Under the pieces are notes generated by a model, which was not told where the DNA came from, searched no databases, and worked only from the letters and a program-made list of their open reading frames with translations. Positions 51,967-60,174 of a DNA stretch of 64,000 nucleotides are shown in pieces; the first letter of the stretch is position 1, and every line of letters begins with the position of its first letter. Source of the DNA: Eubacterium sp. GTDB taxonomy: Bacteria; Bacillota; Clostridia; Lachnospirales; Lachnospiraceae. The DNA is taken from positions 22,075 through 86,074 of the forward strand of contig JAIKXQ010000073.1 of assembly GCA_024684035.1 (NCBI GenBank). The letters are read 5' to 3'. Made by a program: the position numbers and the translations under genes.

Positions 51967-53328
51967 ATGAGTGAAACAGCACAGAAAGTATGTGAATATA
52001 TAAAACGGTCACCGAGTTGCTTTCATGCAGTCGATGAAATGAGGAAAGAGCTGGAGGCGGCAGGGTTTATGGAACTTCATGAGGAGGCGCACTGGAAGCT
52101 TTCCTGTGGTGGAAAGTATTTTGTCCGTCGGAATCATTCCTCGATCATTTCATTTGTTGTGCCTTCGGATTCTTCTGCGGTGGCGGAACTGCATATGATT
52201 GCCAGTCACAGTGACTCTCCTACGTTCAAGATTAAACCGCAGCCGGAGATGAAGAGCGCAGGTGGAACCGTGCGTCTGAATATCGAGGGATATGGAGGAA
52301 TGCTTTGCAGTACATGGTATGACAGACCGCTGAGTATTGCAGGAAGGATTTTTTTGCGTGACAAGGAGAGGGGAATAGAGGAAAAACTGATTCATATGGA
52401 TCAGGACTCTGTGATCATTCCGTCCCTTGCGATTCACATGAACCGAAAAGCAAATTCTGAGCAGTCCATCAATATACAGAAGGATATGCCGCCGCTTTGG
52501 GCAATGGTGACGGGAGATGAGGCGTCGACGTCCCTGACCTTTTCGGAATGGATTGCGGAAAACTGTGGAATCGGAAAAGAGCGTGCCGGGGATATTATCG
52601 GATCGGATCTCTATCTGGTGAACCGGACAGAGCCGGCAGTCTGGGGAATGAATAAAGAATTCTTATCTGCGCCGAAGCTGGACGATCTTGAGTGTTGTTA
52701 CAGCAGCTTTCTCGGTTTCCTTAAGGCTGCGGTGACGGACGGCTGTGGAGAGAAGAATGGGTGTTGCGTGCAAGATGATGCAATTATGATGATGCACTGT
52801 GTGTTTGATAATGAGGAGACGGGATCCATGTCCAGGCAGGGCGCGCAGTCGACCTTTCTCTCTGATACACTGGTGCGTATAGCAGAGGCGTTGGACTGGA
52901 GCGCGGGGGATCTCAGAAGAATTCTGGCAAAAAGCCTTATGGTATCGGCAGACAATGCACATGCGGTGCATCCCAATAATCCGGATAAGGCAGATCCTGT
53001 GTGCAGACCGGAGATGAACAGGGGAATTGTAGTCAAGTACCACGCGAATCAGAAGTATACGACAGACGGTGCATCAAGTGCCCTTTTTGCGTGGTTGTGC
53101 GATGAAAACAGTATACCGTGGCAGAAGTTTGTGAATCGGGCCGACATGGCAGGTGGATCGACGCTGGGAAATATCTCTAACACCCAGGTGTCTGTAAGAA
53201 GTGTGGATATCGGATTGGCGCAGCTGGCCATGCATTCGGCCTATGAGACGGCCGGGAGTAAGGATCCGGAGTATCTGGAGCTTTTTGCTGAGAAATTCTA
53301 TACGACGAAATTGCCGGACATCTTTTGA
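51967..53328 (+). CDS. M18 family aminopeptidase
   Basis: AQKVCEYIKRSPSCFHAVDEMRKELEAAGF...IASHSDSPTFKIKPQPE...DNEETGSMSRQGAQSTFL...ADMAGGSTLGNISNTQ. Confidence 0.93.
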   Translation: MSETAQKVCEYIKRSPSCFHAVDEMRKELEAAGFMELHEEAHWKLSCGGKYFVRRNHSSIISFVVPSDSSAVAELHMIASHSDSPTFKIKPQPEMKSAGGTVRLNIEGYGGMLCSTWYDRPLSIAGRIFLRDKERGIEEKLIHMDQDSVIIPSLAIHMNRKANSEQSINIQKDMPPLWAMVTGDEASTSLTFSEWIAENCGIGKERAGDIIGSDLYLVNRTEPAVWGMNKEFLSAPKLDDLECCYSSFLGFLKAAVTDGCGEKNGCCVQDDAIMMMHCVFDNEETGSMSRQGAQSTFLSDTLVRIAEALDWSAGDLRRILAKSLMVSADNAHAVHPNNPDKADPVCRPEMNRGIVVKYHANQKYTTDGASSALFAWLCDENSIPWQKFVNRADMAGGSTLGNISNTQVSVRSVDIGLAQLAMHSAYETAGSKDPEYLELFAEKFYTTKLPDIF

Positions 53329-53369
53329 AGTATCCCTAATATGCAGGCTGTAAAAACAGACATGTGAAA

Positions 53370-53407
53370 GGGCTGTGATTGCTACTTTATTAGCGTAATC
53401 ACAGCCC
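53370..53407 (-). terminator. Terminal hairpin of the putative ncRNA, possible weak terminator
   Basis: GGGCTGTGATTacGCTAATAAAGTAGCAATCACAGCCC then TTTCACATGTCTGTTTTT on minus; apex carries the same ATAAAG loop. Confidence 0.55.
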
Positions 53408-53511
53408 TTCTAATGAATATCCTGAAGCTTCACTGTATAACCTCCTGATTCATCATGTATTCACTTTTCAGGTTTGTCCTCCGGATTTATTTCACGTTCT
53501 ATCTTTCTTAC

Positions 53512-53913
53512 GAATTACTTTATTAATTCTTTTCGATTTGATATAATTCCCGGGTTCCTATTTTAAACTTAGTCCAAGCTTCACGATTATTAAATAACCC
53601 TTCATGCTTCTGTTTCCTGACGGTTACTTTATTAACTGTCGATGGATGATTTTGATGATCCGGTTACTTTATTAACCTTCACTGATCTTTTTTTGATTCG
53701 GATTACTTTATTAATCTTCAGTCATATTGTATGATTCAGATTACTTTATTAATCTTCAGTCACACCTGCATCGTGATTATTTAATTAATCAGATCCGCTT
53801 GTTTGTATCCTAACGGTTACTTTATTAACTGTTATGGATTTGATTTTTGGATATTCCGGTTACTTTATTAACCTTCTGTATCTTTTGATAATCGAGATTA
53901 CTTAATTAATCTC
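53512..53913. repeat. Array of ten short palindromic hairpins (consensus RNTTA-CTTTAT-TAAYC on +), about 34-73 bp apart
   Basis: 53512 GAATTA-CTTTAT-TAATTC; 53585 GATTA-TTAAAT-AACC (degenerate); 53619 GACGGTTA-CTTTAT-TAACTGTC; 53662 GGTTA-CTTTAT-TAACC; 53701 GATTA-CTTTAT-TAATC; 53738 AGATTA-CTTTAT-TAATCT; 53774 TGATTA-TTTAAT-TAATCA; 53812 AACGGTTA-CTTTAT-TAACTGTT; 53858 GGTTA-CTTTAT-TAACC; 53894 GAGATTA-CTTAAT-TAATCTC. Confidence 0.9.
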
Positions 53914-54333
53914 TTCTTATCTTTTGGACTTCGTTTCTTTTCTTGCCGGGTATGAACTTGTTCTTCGGGAACCTTTATGTTCCTTCCGTTTCTCGTACTC
54001 ACTTGTGAAATCGTAGCCCTCTTGTTCATGTATGATCGTTCGAGTACCTTTAGCTCTAGCAGATCATTCATTAAGAATATAGCTTGCAGATGACCTTTCC
54101 GGACAAATCACCTTTGGCTGCTATAATTCTCGGTTGGTCAGGATATTCTTTATAATATCCTTTCTTTGACCGGAGCCTTTCTCTTTGCAGAATACTTGGC
54201 TCTTAGATTATGAAGGATAAGCTACCTCCGGGATGTGGTTCTATGTCCCAATGGACTGTCCTCCTTAAAAAAGTGTACGCTCTCAAGAAATGACAGGATC
54301 TTTATATCCGCATCAGTTTCTTTTGATGCTTAT

Positions 54334-54362
54334 ATCTTACTGAATTTGCGACGATGTGTCAA
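54334..54362 (-). promoter_or_regulatory. Sigma-A-type promoter driving the putative ncRNA
   Basis: Minus strand TTGACA (54362-54357), 17-bp spacer, TAAGAT (54339-54334); TSS expected near 54327. Confidence 0.7.
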
Positions 54363-54668
54363 TAAGAAAATTGAAAAAAAAGAAAATAAAATGAAATAGT
54401 CAGAATATTACGTTGGAGAGGCACAATTTGACACGACAAAAAGGAGTTGTATAGAAATCAAAACAATTTTACAGGTAAACACCAAGGAGGACCCCGAAGT
54501 TGATCCATATATATAGACACATTACACAAAATACTACTATTCAGCAAAAATCATATTGATAAACTGATCCATTTGGTGTAGAAAATAATAGAAAGTATGG
54601 AGATGAACAGGGGTGTCCGGCTTTAACTTGTATAATGCATCTGTGGGGTAGAAAGAGAGAAATACAAG

Positions 54669-55019
54669 ATGAAGAAAAAAACCATCGGAGACCCGGAGTT
54701 CGAATTTGATGATCTAGGCGCAAAAGTCAGGGAAATGAGAATCAAATCCGGAATGACTCAGAAAGAAGTAGCGATGAATTTGAACGTCACTCCCGGTTAC
54801 ATCAGCAATGTCGAGAATAACCGCACGGTACCGTCATTGCGGCTGCTTTCCTATTTTGCGAAAGTCACTGGAATGACTTTCGATGAGATAGTAGGCGGTA
54901 AGAAGAATGAATATATTATTACCGATCTCGACAGAAAGCTTCAGGGTGTTCTGACGAAGATTCCGGACAATATGAAAGATAAAGTTCTTCGTACTGTAAG
55001 GATGTGGAAAGAGGACTGA
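54669..55019 (+). CDS. XRE/HTH_3 family transcriptional regulator
   Basis: LGAKVREMRIKSGMTQKEVAMNLNVTPGYISNVENNRTVPSLRLLSYFAKVTGMTFDEI. Confidence 0.92.
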   Translation: MKKKTIGDPEFEFDDLGAKVREMRIKSGMTQKEVAMNLNVTPGYISNVENNRTVPSLRLLSYFAKVTGMTFDEIVGGKKNEYIITDLDRKLQGVLTKIPDNMKDKVLRTVRMWKED

Positions 55020-55145
55020 TCGGCAGGGGATGCGACCGGTATCCGGATGCAGATCGGAAAAGAGAGGCAGAGAGAATGAGAAATCATTTTTTCTGCCTCT
55101 CTTTTGTTATAGAATAGAGATATAGATCAGAGAGGAGGAGTGTCT

Positions 55146-56396
55146 ATGCCTCACAATGAAAGATGTTTTTCCGGGGAGGCAGCTGTTCCCGGAAGCCGAT
55201 TCTGGGATGATCTGGTTCAAAGAGAAGACGGGCTGTATAACCGGTCGGATGACGTTCGCAGTCCTTTTGCCAGGGATTATACCCGGATCCTCCATTCGCA
55301 GGCTTATCGAAGACTGAAGTTTAAGACGCAGGTTTTTTACAATATCGACAACGATCATATCTGTACGAGGATGGAGCACGTGGCTCACGTGGAGTCGGTG
55401 GCCGGAACGATTGCGTCGTTTCTCGGACTGAACACGGAGCTGACGAAGGCGATTGCCATCGGCCATGATCTCGGACATGCGCCCTTCGGTCATCAGGGCG
55501 AAGTTGTTCTGCGAAAACTCACAACGGAACATCTGGGTGAGGATTTCTGGCATGAGCGTAACGGGCTACGTTTCGTGGACAATATTGAGCTTCTTGCGGA
55601 TAATTACAATGAGAAGAGAAACCTGAATCTCACTTATGCCGTGAGAGATGGAATTATTTCTCATTGCGGAGAACTGGATGAGAATGGTCTTCGGCCGAGA
55701 ACAGAGAAAATCTGTCTGGAGAAAGATTTTCAGAGACCCGGTCAGTATTCACCCATCACCTGGGAAGGCTGTGTGGTCAAGATTTCAGACAAGATTGCCT
55801 ACATAGGAAGGGATATCGAGGATGCCAGATCTCTGGGATTTCTGAGTAAGAGAGCGGAACAGCAGCTCCTGGATATGGCCAGAGTACATGACGCCAATGT
55901 TTACAATACCACGGTGATCATGCATAATCTGATCATTGATATCTGCGAAAACAGTACACCGGAGACCGGGATTACCCTGAGTCCCGCTTTTAACGAGCAG
56001 ATGAATGCGTTGAAGGATTTTAACTATAAGAATATCTACAGACATCAGAGATTCAAACCTTATACGCATTACACTGAACTGGTTATAAATGAGTTGTTCA
56101 GTGCGCTGCTGGAGATGTATGACGAGAGGGGGACCTGGGACAGTCTGCGGGGAGCCAGCAGGTATTGCCCGGAACTCTTCGGATCCTTTGCGAGATTCCT
56201 GGCAAGATACTGTGATCCGGAGATCATTCCGGCCAGCGAGAGGGAATTGACGGATATAGCGGTTGCCTGCAAGAACCGCAAAATTTACGGAAGACTTGAG
56301 TCGCCGAAGGAGTACATTCAGTGCATCATTGACTTTATTTCCGGTATGACGGACAGGTACGCGGTTCGTGTGTTTGAGGAACTGCTGCGATATTGA
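55146..56396 (+). CDS. dGTPase-like HD-domain triphosphohydrolase
   Basis: SPFARDYTRILHSQAYRRLKFKTQVFYNIDNDHICTRMEHVAHVESVAGTIASFLGLNTELTKAIAIGHDLGHAPFGHQGE. Confidence 0.92.
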   Translation: MPHNERCFSGEAAVPGSRFWDDLVQREDGLYNRSDDVRSPFARDYTRILHSQAYRRLKFKTQVFYNIDNDHICTRMEHVAHVESVAGTIASFLGLNTELTKAIAIGHDLGHAPFGHQGEVVLRKLTTEHLGEDFWHERNGLRFVDNIELLADNYNEKRNLNLTYAVRDGIISHCGELDENGLRPRTEKICLEKDFQRPGQYSPITWEGCVVKISDKIAYIGRDIEDARSLGFLSKRAEQQLLDMARVHDANVYNTTVIMHNLIIDICENSTPETGITLSPAFNEQMNALKDFNYKNIYRHQRFKPYTHYTELVINELFSALLEMYDERGTWDSLRGASRYCPELFGSFARFLARYCDPEIIPASERELTDIAVACKNRKIYGRLESPKEYIQCIIDFISGMTDRYAVRVFEELLRY

Positions 56397-56411
56397 CAGG
56401 AATACGGGGTT

Positions 56412-56450
56412 TTGTCTCATAGGGAATGCGAAGCAATTTTCTATGAGACA
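56412..56450. repeat. Dispersed repeat, hairpin module only
   Basis: TGTCTCATAGGGAATGCGAAGCAATTTTCTATGAGACA. Confidence 0.75.
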
Positions 56451-56540
56451 AAAAAAAGAGGAGACGCCGGTGGACGGTGTCTCCTCTTTTATATGATGTC
56501 AGTTTTGATAAATATTCATGCGTGTTCGCAGAGAAACTTC

Positions 56541-57263
56541 TCAGCAGTGCGCCATATCTGCTTTCAGGCTACGGAAATCCGCCAGGGCATCCCAGCCGAT
56601 GCGGGTGATTTTTTTGATGTTGATGGAATTGGTGCCACCCTGACGCGGTTTAAAACTTACCGGCACAAATCGGACTCTATCGTGATAATACACACCGAAG
56701 GTGGAGAGCATTACGTTCGGAAGATTGTAGTCCTTCCGGAGTTTCGGCAGGTATTTCGCCACGTATGCTCTGGTCATGAGTCTGAACGGTGCGTTAGAGT
56801 CCGGCAGAGATACTTTGAAGTAATGCTTCAGAATCCGGCAGAGCGTCTTCTCCACAAAAGCACGGTCTTTTCCGTCACCGCGCACGGTGCGGTTGCCGAA
56901 CTGTGCGTCGTATTCTGTTCTGTGCTGCCAGAATTCCTCAAACTCTGCCGGGTTTGTCTGTCCGTCGGAGTCTGTCTGGAAGATATAGTCTGCCTGGTGA
57001 TCCAGAGCGTAAGTGTAACCATAGATCAATGTCGGTCCGTGGCCGCCGTTTGGCTTGGTGAGGCCGGTAAGCAGAGGTTTTTCCTCGGCGTATTTGCGGA
57101 TGATCTCATAGGTGTTGTCTTTACTTCCGTCGTTGACGATCACGAGACGGGATTTTCCGCCGCCGTCATGTGCTTCAACGATGGGATACCAGTCGTCGAT
57201 CAGGTTTTTGATGTTTTCGGATTCGTTGTACGCCGGTACAACAATGTACAGTACATCACTCAT
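56541..57263 (-). CDS. Glycosyltransferase family 2 (dolichyl-phosphate-mannose synthase-like)
   Basis: MSDVLYIVVPAYNESENIKNLIDDWYPIVE...LVIVNDGSKDNTYEIIRKYAEEKP...FQTDSDGQTNPAEF. Confidence 0.9.
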   Translation of the reverse strand: MSDVLYIVVPAYNESENIKNLIDDWYPIVEAHDGGGKSRLVIVNDGSKDNTYEIIRKYAEEKPLLTGLTKPNGGHGPTLIYGYTYALDHQADYIFQTDSDGQTNPAEFEEFWQHRTEYDAQFGNRTVRGDGKDRAFVEKTLCRILKHYFKVSLPDSNAPFRLMTRAYVAKYLPKLRKDYNLPNVMLSTFGVYYHDRVRFVPVSFKPRQGGTNSINIKKITRIGWDALADFRSLKADMAHC

Positions 57264-57409
57264 TCGTTATTGCTTCCCCCAATTATTCTAATTGATAAAA
57301 AATTCTGATAATAATATCGAAGTAACTTGAATTATTGTAACACATAGTGAAAAAATACACCATAGTGCGGAGAAATTTTTGCAAAATGAACAGTGAAAAC
57401 TTTCGCACT

Positions 57410-57560
57410 TTGGCGCGAAGCTCGCAGATGTGATGATCGTTTCGCGATTCTTCGCGTGTGCCTTTCGGCTGTTTCGCTCACCGGGAGAGTCAAGCGGAAA
57501 TACAAAACAGGGAGGACAAAGAATTTCGGCCGCTGCGCTCACCGGGAGGGGGGAGGGACT
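57410..57560. repeat. Diverged 3b-module copies of the dispersed repeat
   Basis: GCTCGCAGATGTGATGATCGTTTCGCGATTCTTCGCGTGTGCCTTTCGGCTGTTTCGCTCACCGGGAG, and again GGCCGCTGCGCTCACCGGGAGG. Confidence 0.7.
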
Positions 57561-57676
57561 GAGTAATTCGAAAGACTATCCTGTGAGATAAAAACAGCAG
57601 AGCGCGCGTACTGCGATGCTCTGCTGTCTGAAGAACTGTGATGGAGGAAATGCGGATCCTATAGCATTCCTGATAA

Positions 57677-58087
57677 TTATATTTCCACTGCTGTGAAATA
57701 CGTAAAGGTGCCGCGGGCAAGTGTGATCTCTTCGGAGGGATCGGTTATGGTAACCTCGTAGACTGCAAGTGATCGCCCGTGTTTGACAACAGTGGCGACG
57801 GCCACGAGGTTGTCGAAGCCGCAGGCCGGCCGAAGAAAGTGCAGATCACCGGATACCGTCGGAGCGATTTTTCCGAAGGTCGCGCAGGCACAGCCGCCGA
57901 CAGAATCTGCCAGAGAATAGAGACAGCCACCGTGGACTGTGCCCAGAGGATTCAGGAAGTCCGGTTTCACCGGCATGGATCCTTTGGCATAACCTTTGCG
58001 ATATTCAAGGATGCTGATTTCCAGAAGGTTTCCGAACCGGTTCTGATGATTGCGCTCTGCCATCAGTTTTTCGATGTCAATTCTCAT
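57677..58087 (-). CDS. PaaI family hotdog-fold thioesterase
   Basis: MPVKPDFLNPLGTVHGGCLYSLADSVGGCAC; start MRIDIEKLMAERN overlapping the end of the AraC gene. Confidence 0.88.
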   Translation of the reverse strand: MRIDIEKLMAERNHQNRFGNLLEISILEYRKGYAKGSMPVKPDFLNPLGTVHGGCLYSLADSVGGCACATFGKIAPTVSGDLHFLRPACGFDNLVAVATVVKHGRSLAVYEVTITDPSEEITLARGTFTYFTAVEI

Positions 58088-58088
58088 A

Positions 58089-58844
58089 TCAGGTGTCCTT
58101 TGTATCAGCCATGTCCTGTGCTCTGGCGGTGCGATACTGTTTCGGCGTAAAGTTTGTGTAGGAGCGGAAAATCTGAATGAAATGACTCTCCGAGGAGAAG
58201 GCAAGGTGTTCCGCGATCTCTACAATACTCTTTCCGCTGTAGCGGAGAAGCTCCTTGGCCATATCGATCTTTTTGCTTCGGATATAGTCGCTGACAGAAA
58301 GTCCGGTTTCTTTTTTGAAGATACGGGACAGATAACTCTGGGACAGATGAACCAGAGAAGACAAATCAGCAACCGTAATTCGCTCGTTGATATGGGCGTA
58401 AATATAGTCCACGCACTGGCGGATCGGCGGTGAGGAGGGAACGTGCTTCCTCTGCTGCTGCATCTTGCTTGTGAAATCGAGAACCATGTGGTCATGAAGT
58501 GCGGCCACCTGTTCAATGGTTCTGGTATTGTCCAGCTGCTGGATATAGAAATCACTCATACGGAAAGCGCGCTCAGGCTCGAGACCGTGCTCGATGCAGA
58601 TTCGGGTAATGAATGCGGTAGTAATTACGCAGTGGTAGCGCATATTGAGCAGCGGATCCCTGGAAAGAGTTCCGACGCCGTTGTTGTCCAGGAAGCGGCG
58701 CTCCTGAATGTTCTTGCGGATCCGGTCTACGTGTCCGTGGCTTACGTTGTGGAAAAACTGCAGCTCCTCATCCAGGGCACGGTGAACGCGGCCGGCTTCA
58801 CCTTCGGCCTGTTCGTATTTGTACCAGTCTTGTAGTAATCCCAT
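58089..58844 (-). CDS. AraC family transcriptional regulator
   Basis: C-terminal ERITVADLSSLVHLSQSYLSRIFKKETGLSVSDYIRSKKIDMAKELLRYSGKSIVEIAEHLAFSSESHFIQIFRSYTNFTPKQYR. Confidence 0.93.
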   Translation of the reverse strand: MGLLQDWYKYEQAEGEAGRVHRALDEELQFFHNVSHGHVDRIRKNIQERRFLDNNGVGTLSRDPLLNMRYHCVITTAFITRICIEHGLEPERAFRMSDFYIQQLDNTRTIEQVAALHDHMVLDFTSKMQQQRKHVPSSPPIRQCVDYIYAHINERITVADLSSLVHLSQSYLSRIFKKETGLSVSDYIRSKKIDMAKELLRYSGKSIVEIAEHLAFSSESHFIQIFRSYTNFTPKQYRTARAQDMADTKDT

Positions 58845-59107
58845 AGAAATATTTCCTCGCAATTATTGTTCGTATTTTGATACGTAAAATATCATATGTG
58901 TCTTTTTTGATTGTACTACGTTTTTTACAAAAATGCATCACTAATTTTTATGAAAATGTCAAAAAGGTGACTTTAAGTCGTTTTATAAACTTATTTTGTG
59001 TCATAGATTTAATATTTTTCGACGACACCTCGATAGAAAAGCAAATGGCATCAATTTATTATACTGTATAAGCTGAGTTGTGATTTTTACGGAGGAAAAA
59101 ACAGAAT

Positions 59108-60151
59108 ATGAGACAGTGGCAGGGGTACAGAAATGGTATAAACCTTGGCGGCTGGTTGTCGCAGTGTGATATCTGTGACAGGAAGCATCTCGATTCCTTT
59201 ATACAGGAGGCGGATATCCGGCAGATCGCAAAGACGGGTTTTGACCATGTAAGAATCCCTATCGACTACAGGTTATTCGAGGCAGAAGACGGGAACCCGA
59301 AAGAGGATGGGTTCCGTTATCTTGATCGTTTGCTTGAATGGTGCAACAGCTATGGTCTTCATATGCTGATCGATGTCCGCGAAACATACGGCTACACTTA
59401 TGATCCGGAAAAACGGGAAGTGGAGCGTATGCGATTTTTTTACAGCGCGGAAATGCAGCACCGGTTTCAGAGATTGTGGATGCGCGTGGCAGGGAGGTAT
59501 GCGCAGTATTTCGGGACAGTGGCCTTTGAACTTTTGGACGAGGTGGTACCGGAGGAGGTATCGGATGCCTGGAATGAAACGGTTCGGGATGTGCTGACTG
59601 TGATCCGGCAGGTGGCGCCCCGTTCCTGGGTAGTCATAGGCGGAGTGCGATATAGCTGTGTGAAGACGGTGGCACTTTTGGATGTACCCTTTGATGAGCA
59701 TATCGTATACAGTTTCCACTGCTTTGAACCCTTCGCGTTTACGCATCAGAAAGCATACTGGTTCGGACGGATGCCCTTCGACTATCAGATGGGATACCCG
59801 GATTCTATTGAACGGTACAGGGAAAAATCTTCTGTGTTCCCGTACGAAGTGGCCGGGATGATTTACGATCCCTTCGGGGGAAATATAGGGCCACATTATT
59901 TCGAACAGCTTTTTCAGACAGCGGTTCGAAATGCAGATGCCGATCATGTGCCGCTCTATTGCGGGGCGTACGGTGTGATTGACCGTGCTCCGTTGGAGGA
60001 TGCCCTTCGTTGGTTCAGAGATATCAGCGATGTATTTGAAAGATACAGAATAGGAAGAGCGCTATGGAATTATAAGGGTAAAGATTTCGGCCTTGTGAGC
60101 GGAGCTTTATCTGAAGCCGGAGATGAACTGGCGGAAATTCTTGGCAAATAG
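59108..60151 (+). CDS. GH5-family glycoside hydrolase (no signal peptide evident)
   Basis: GINLGGWLSQCD...IAKTGFDHVRIPIDYRLFE...YGLHMLIDVRETYGYTY...FELLDEVV...PLYCGAYGVID; the usual DLH and NEP motifs appear altered. Confidence 0.8.
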   Translation: MRQWQGYRNGINLGGWLSQCDICDRKHLDSFIQEADIRQIAKTGFDHVRIPIDYRLFEAEDGNPKEDGFRYLDRLLEWCNSYGLHMLIDVRETYGYTYDPEKREVERMRFFYSAEMQHRFQRLWMRVAGRYAQYFGTVAFELLDEVVPEEVSDAWNETVRDVLTVIRQVAPRSWVVIGGVRYSCVKTVALLDVPFDEHIVYSFHCFEPFAFTHQKAYWFGRMPFDYQMGYPDSIERYREKSSVFPYEVAGMIYDPFGGNIGPHYFEQLFQTAVRNADADHVPLYCGAYGVIDRAPLEDALRWFRDISDVFERYRIGRALWNYKGKDFGLVSGALSEAGDELAEILGK

Positions 60152-60174
60152 ATTTATCAGGTAAGGAGAGAAAT

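Larger units (their letters stand above)
53370..54327 (-). ncRNA. Putative large structured noncoding RNA (~0.96 kb) with multiple AUAAAG-hexaloop hairpins; family not recognised
   Basis: No ORF of 60 aa or more on either strand from 53329 to 54540; minus-strand promoter TTGACA-N17-TAAGAT; at least 11 hairpins with identical hexaloop and non-homologous complementary stems; 3' hairpin GGGCTGTGATT...AATCACAGCCC; minus strand A-rich in the unpaired segments. Confidence 0.75.

Noticed and set aside
53512-53913. CRISPR array
   Set aside because: Repeats are only 16-20 bp, vary with compensatory changes, spacing is irregular (about 34-73 bp), and there are no cas genes in the window
53512-53913. 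Cluster of DNA operator palindromes (TTAATAAAGTAA)
   Set aside because: Loop CTTTAT is not itself palindromic, and other hairpins with the same loop have entirely unrelated complementary stems, which fits RNA hairpins better than a DNA-binding site
53329-54540. Decayed protein-coding gene or pseudogene
   Set aside because: No residual frame of 60 aa or more on either strand, together with regular hairpins and a promoter facing the array
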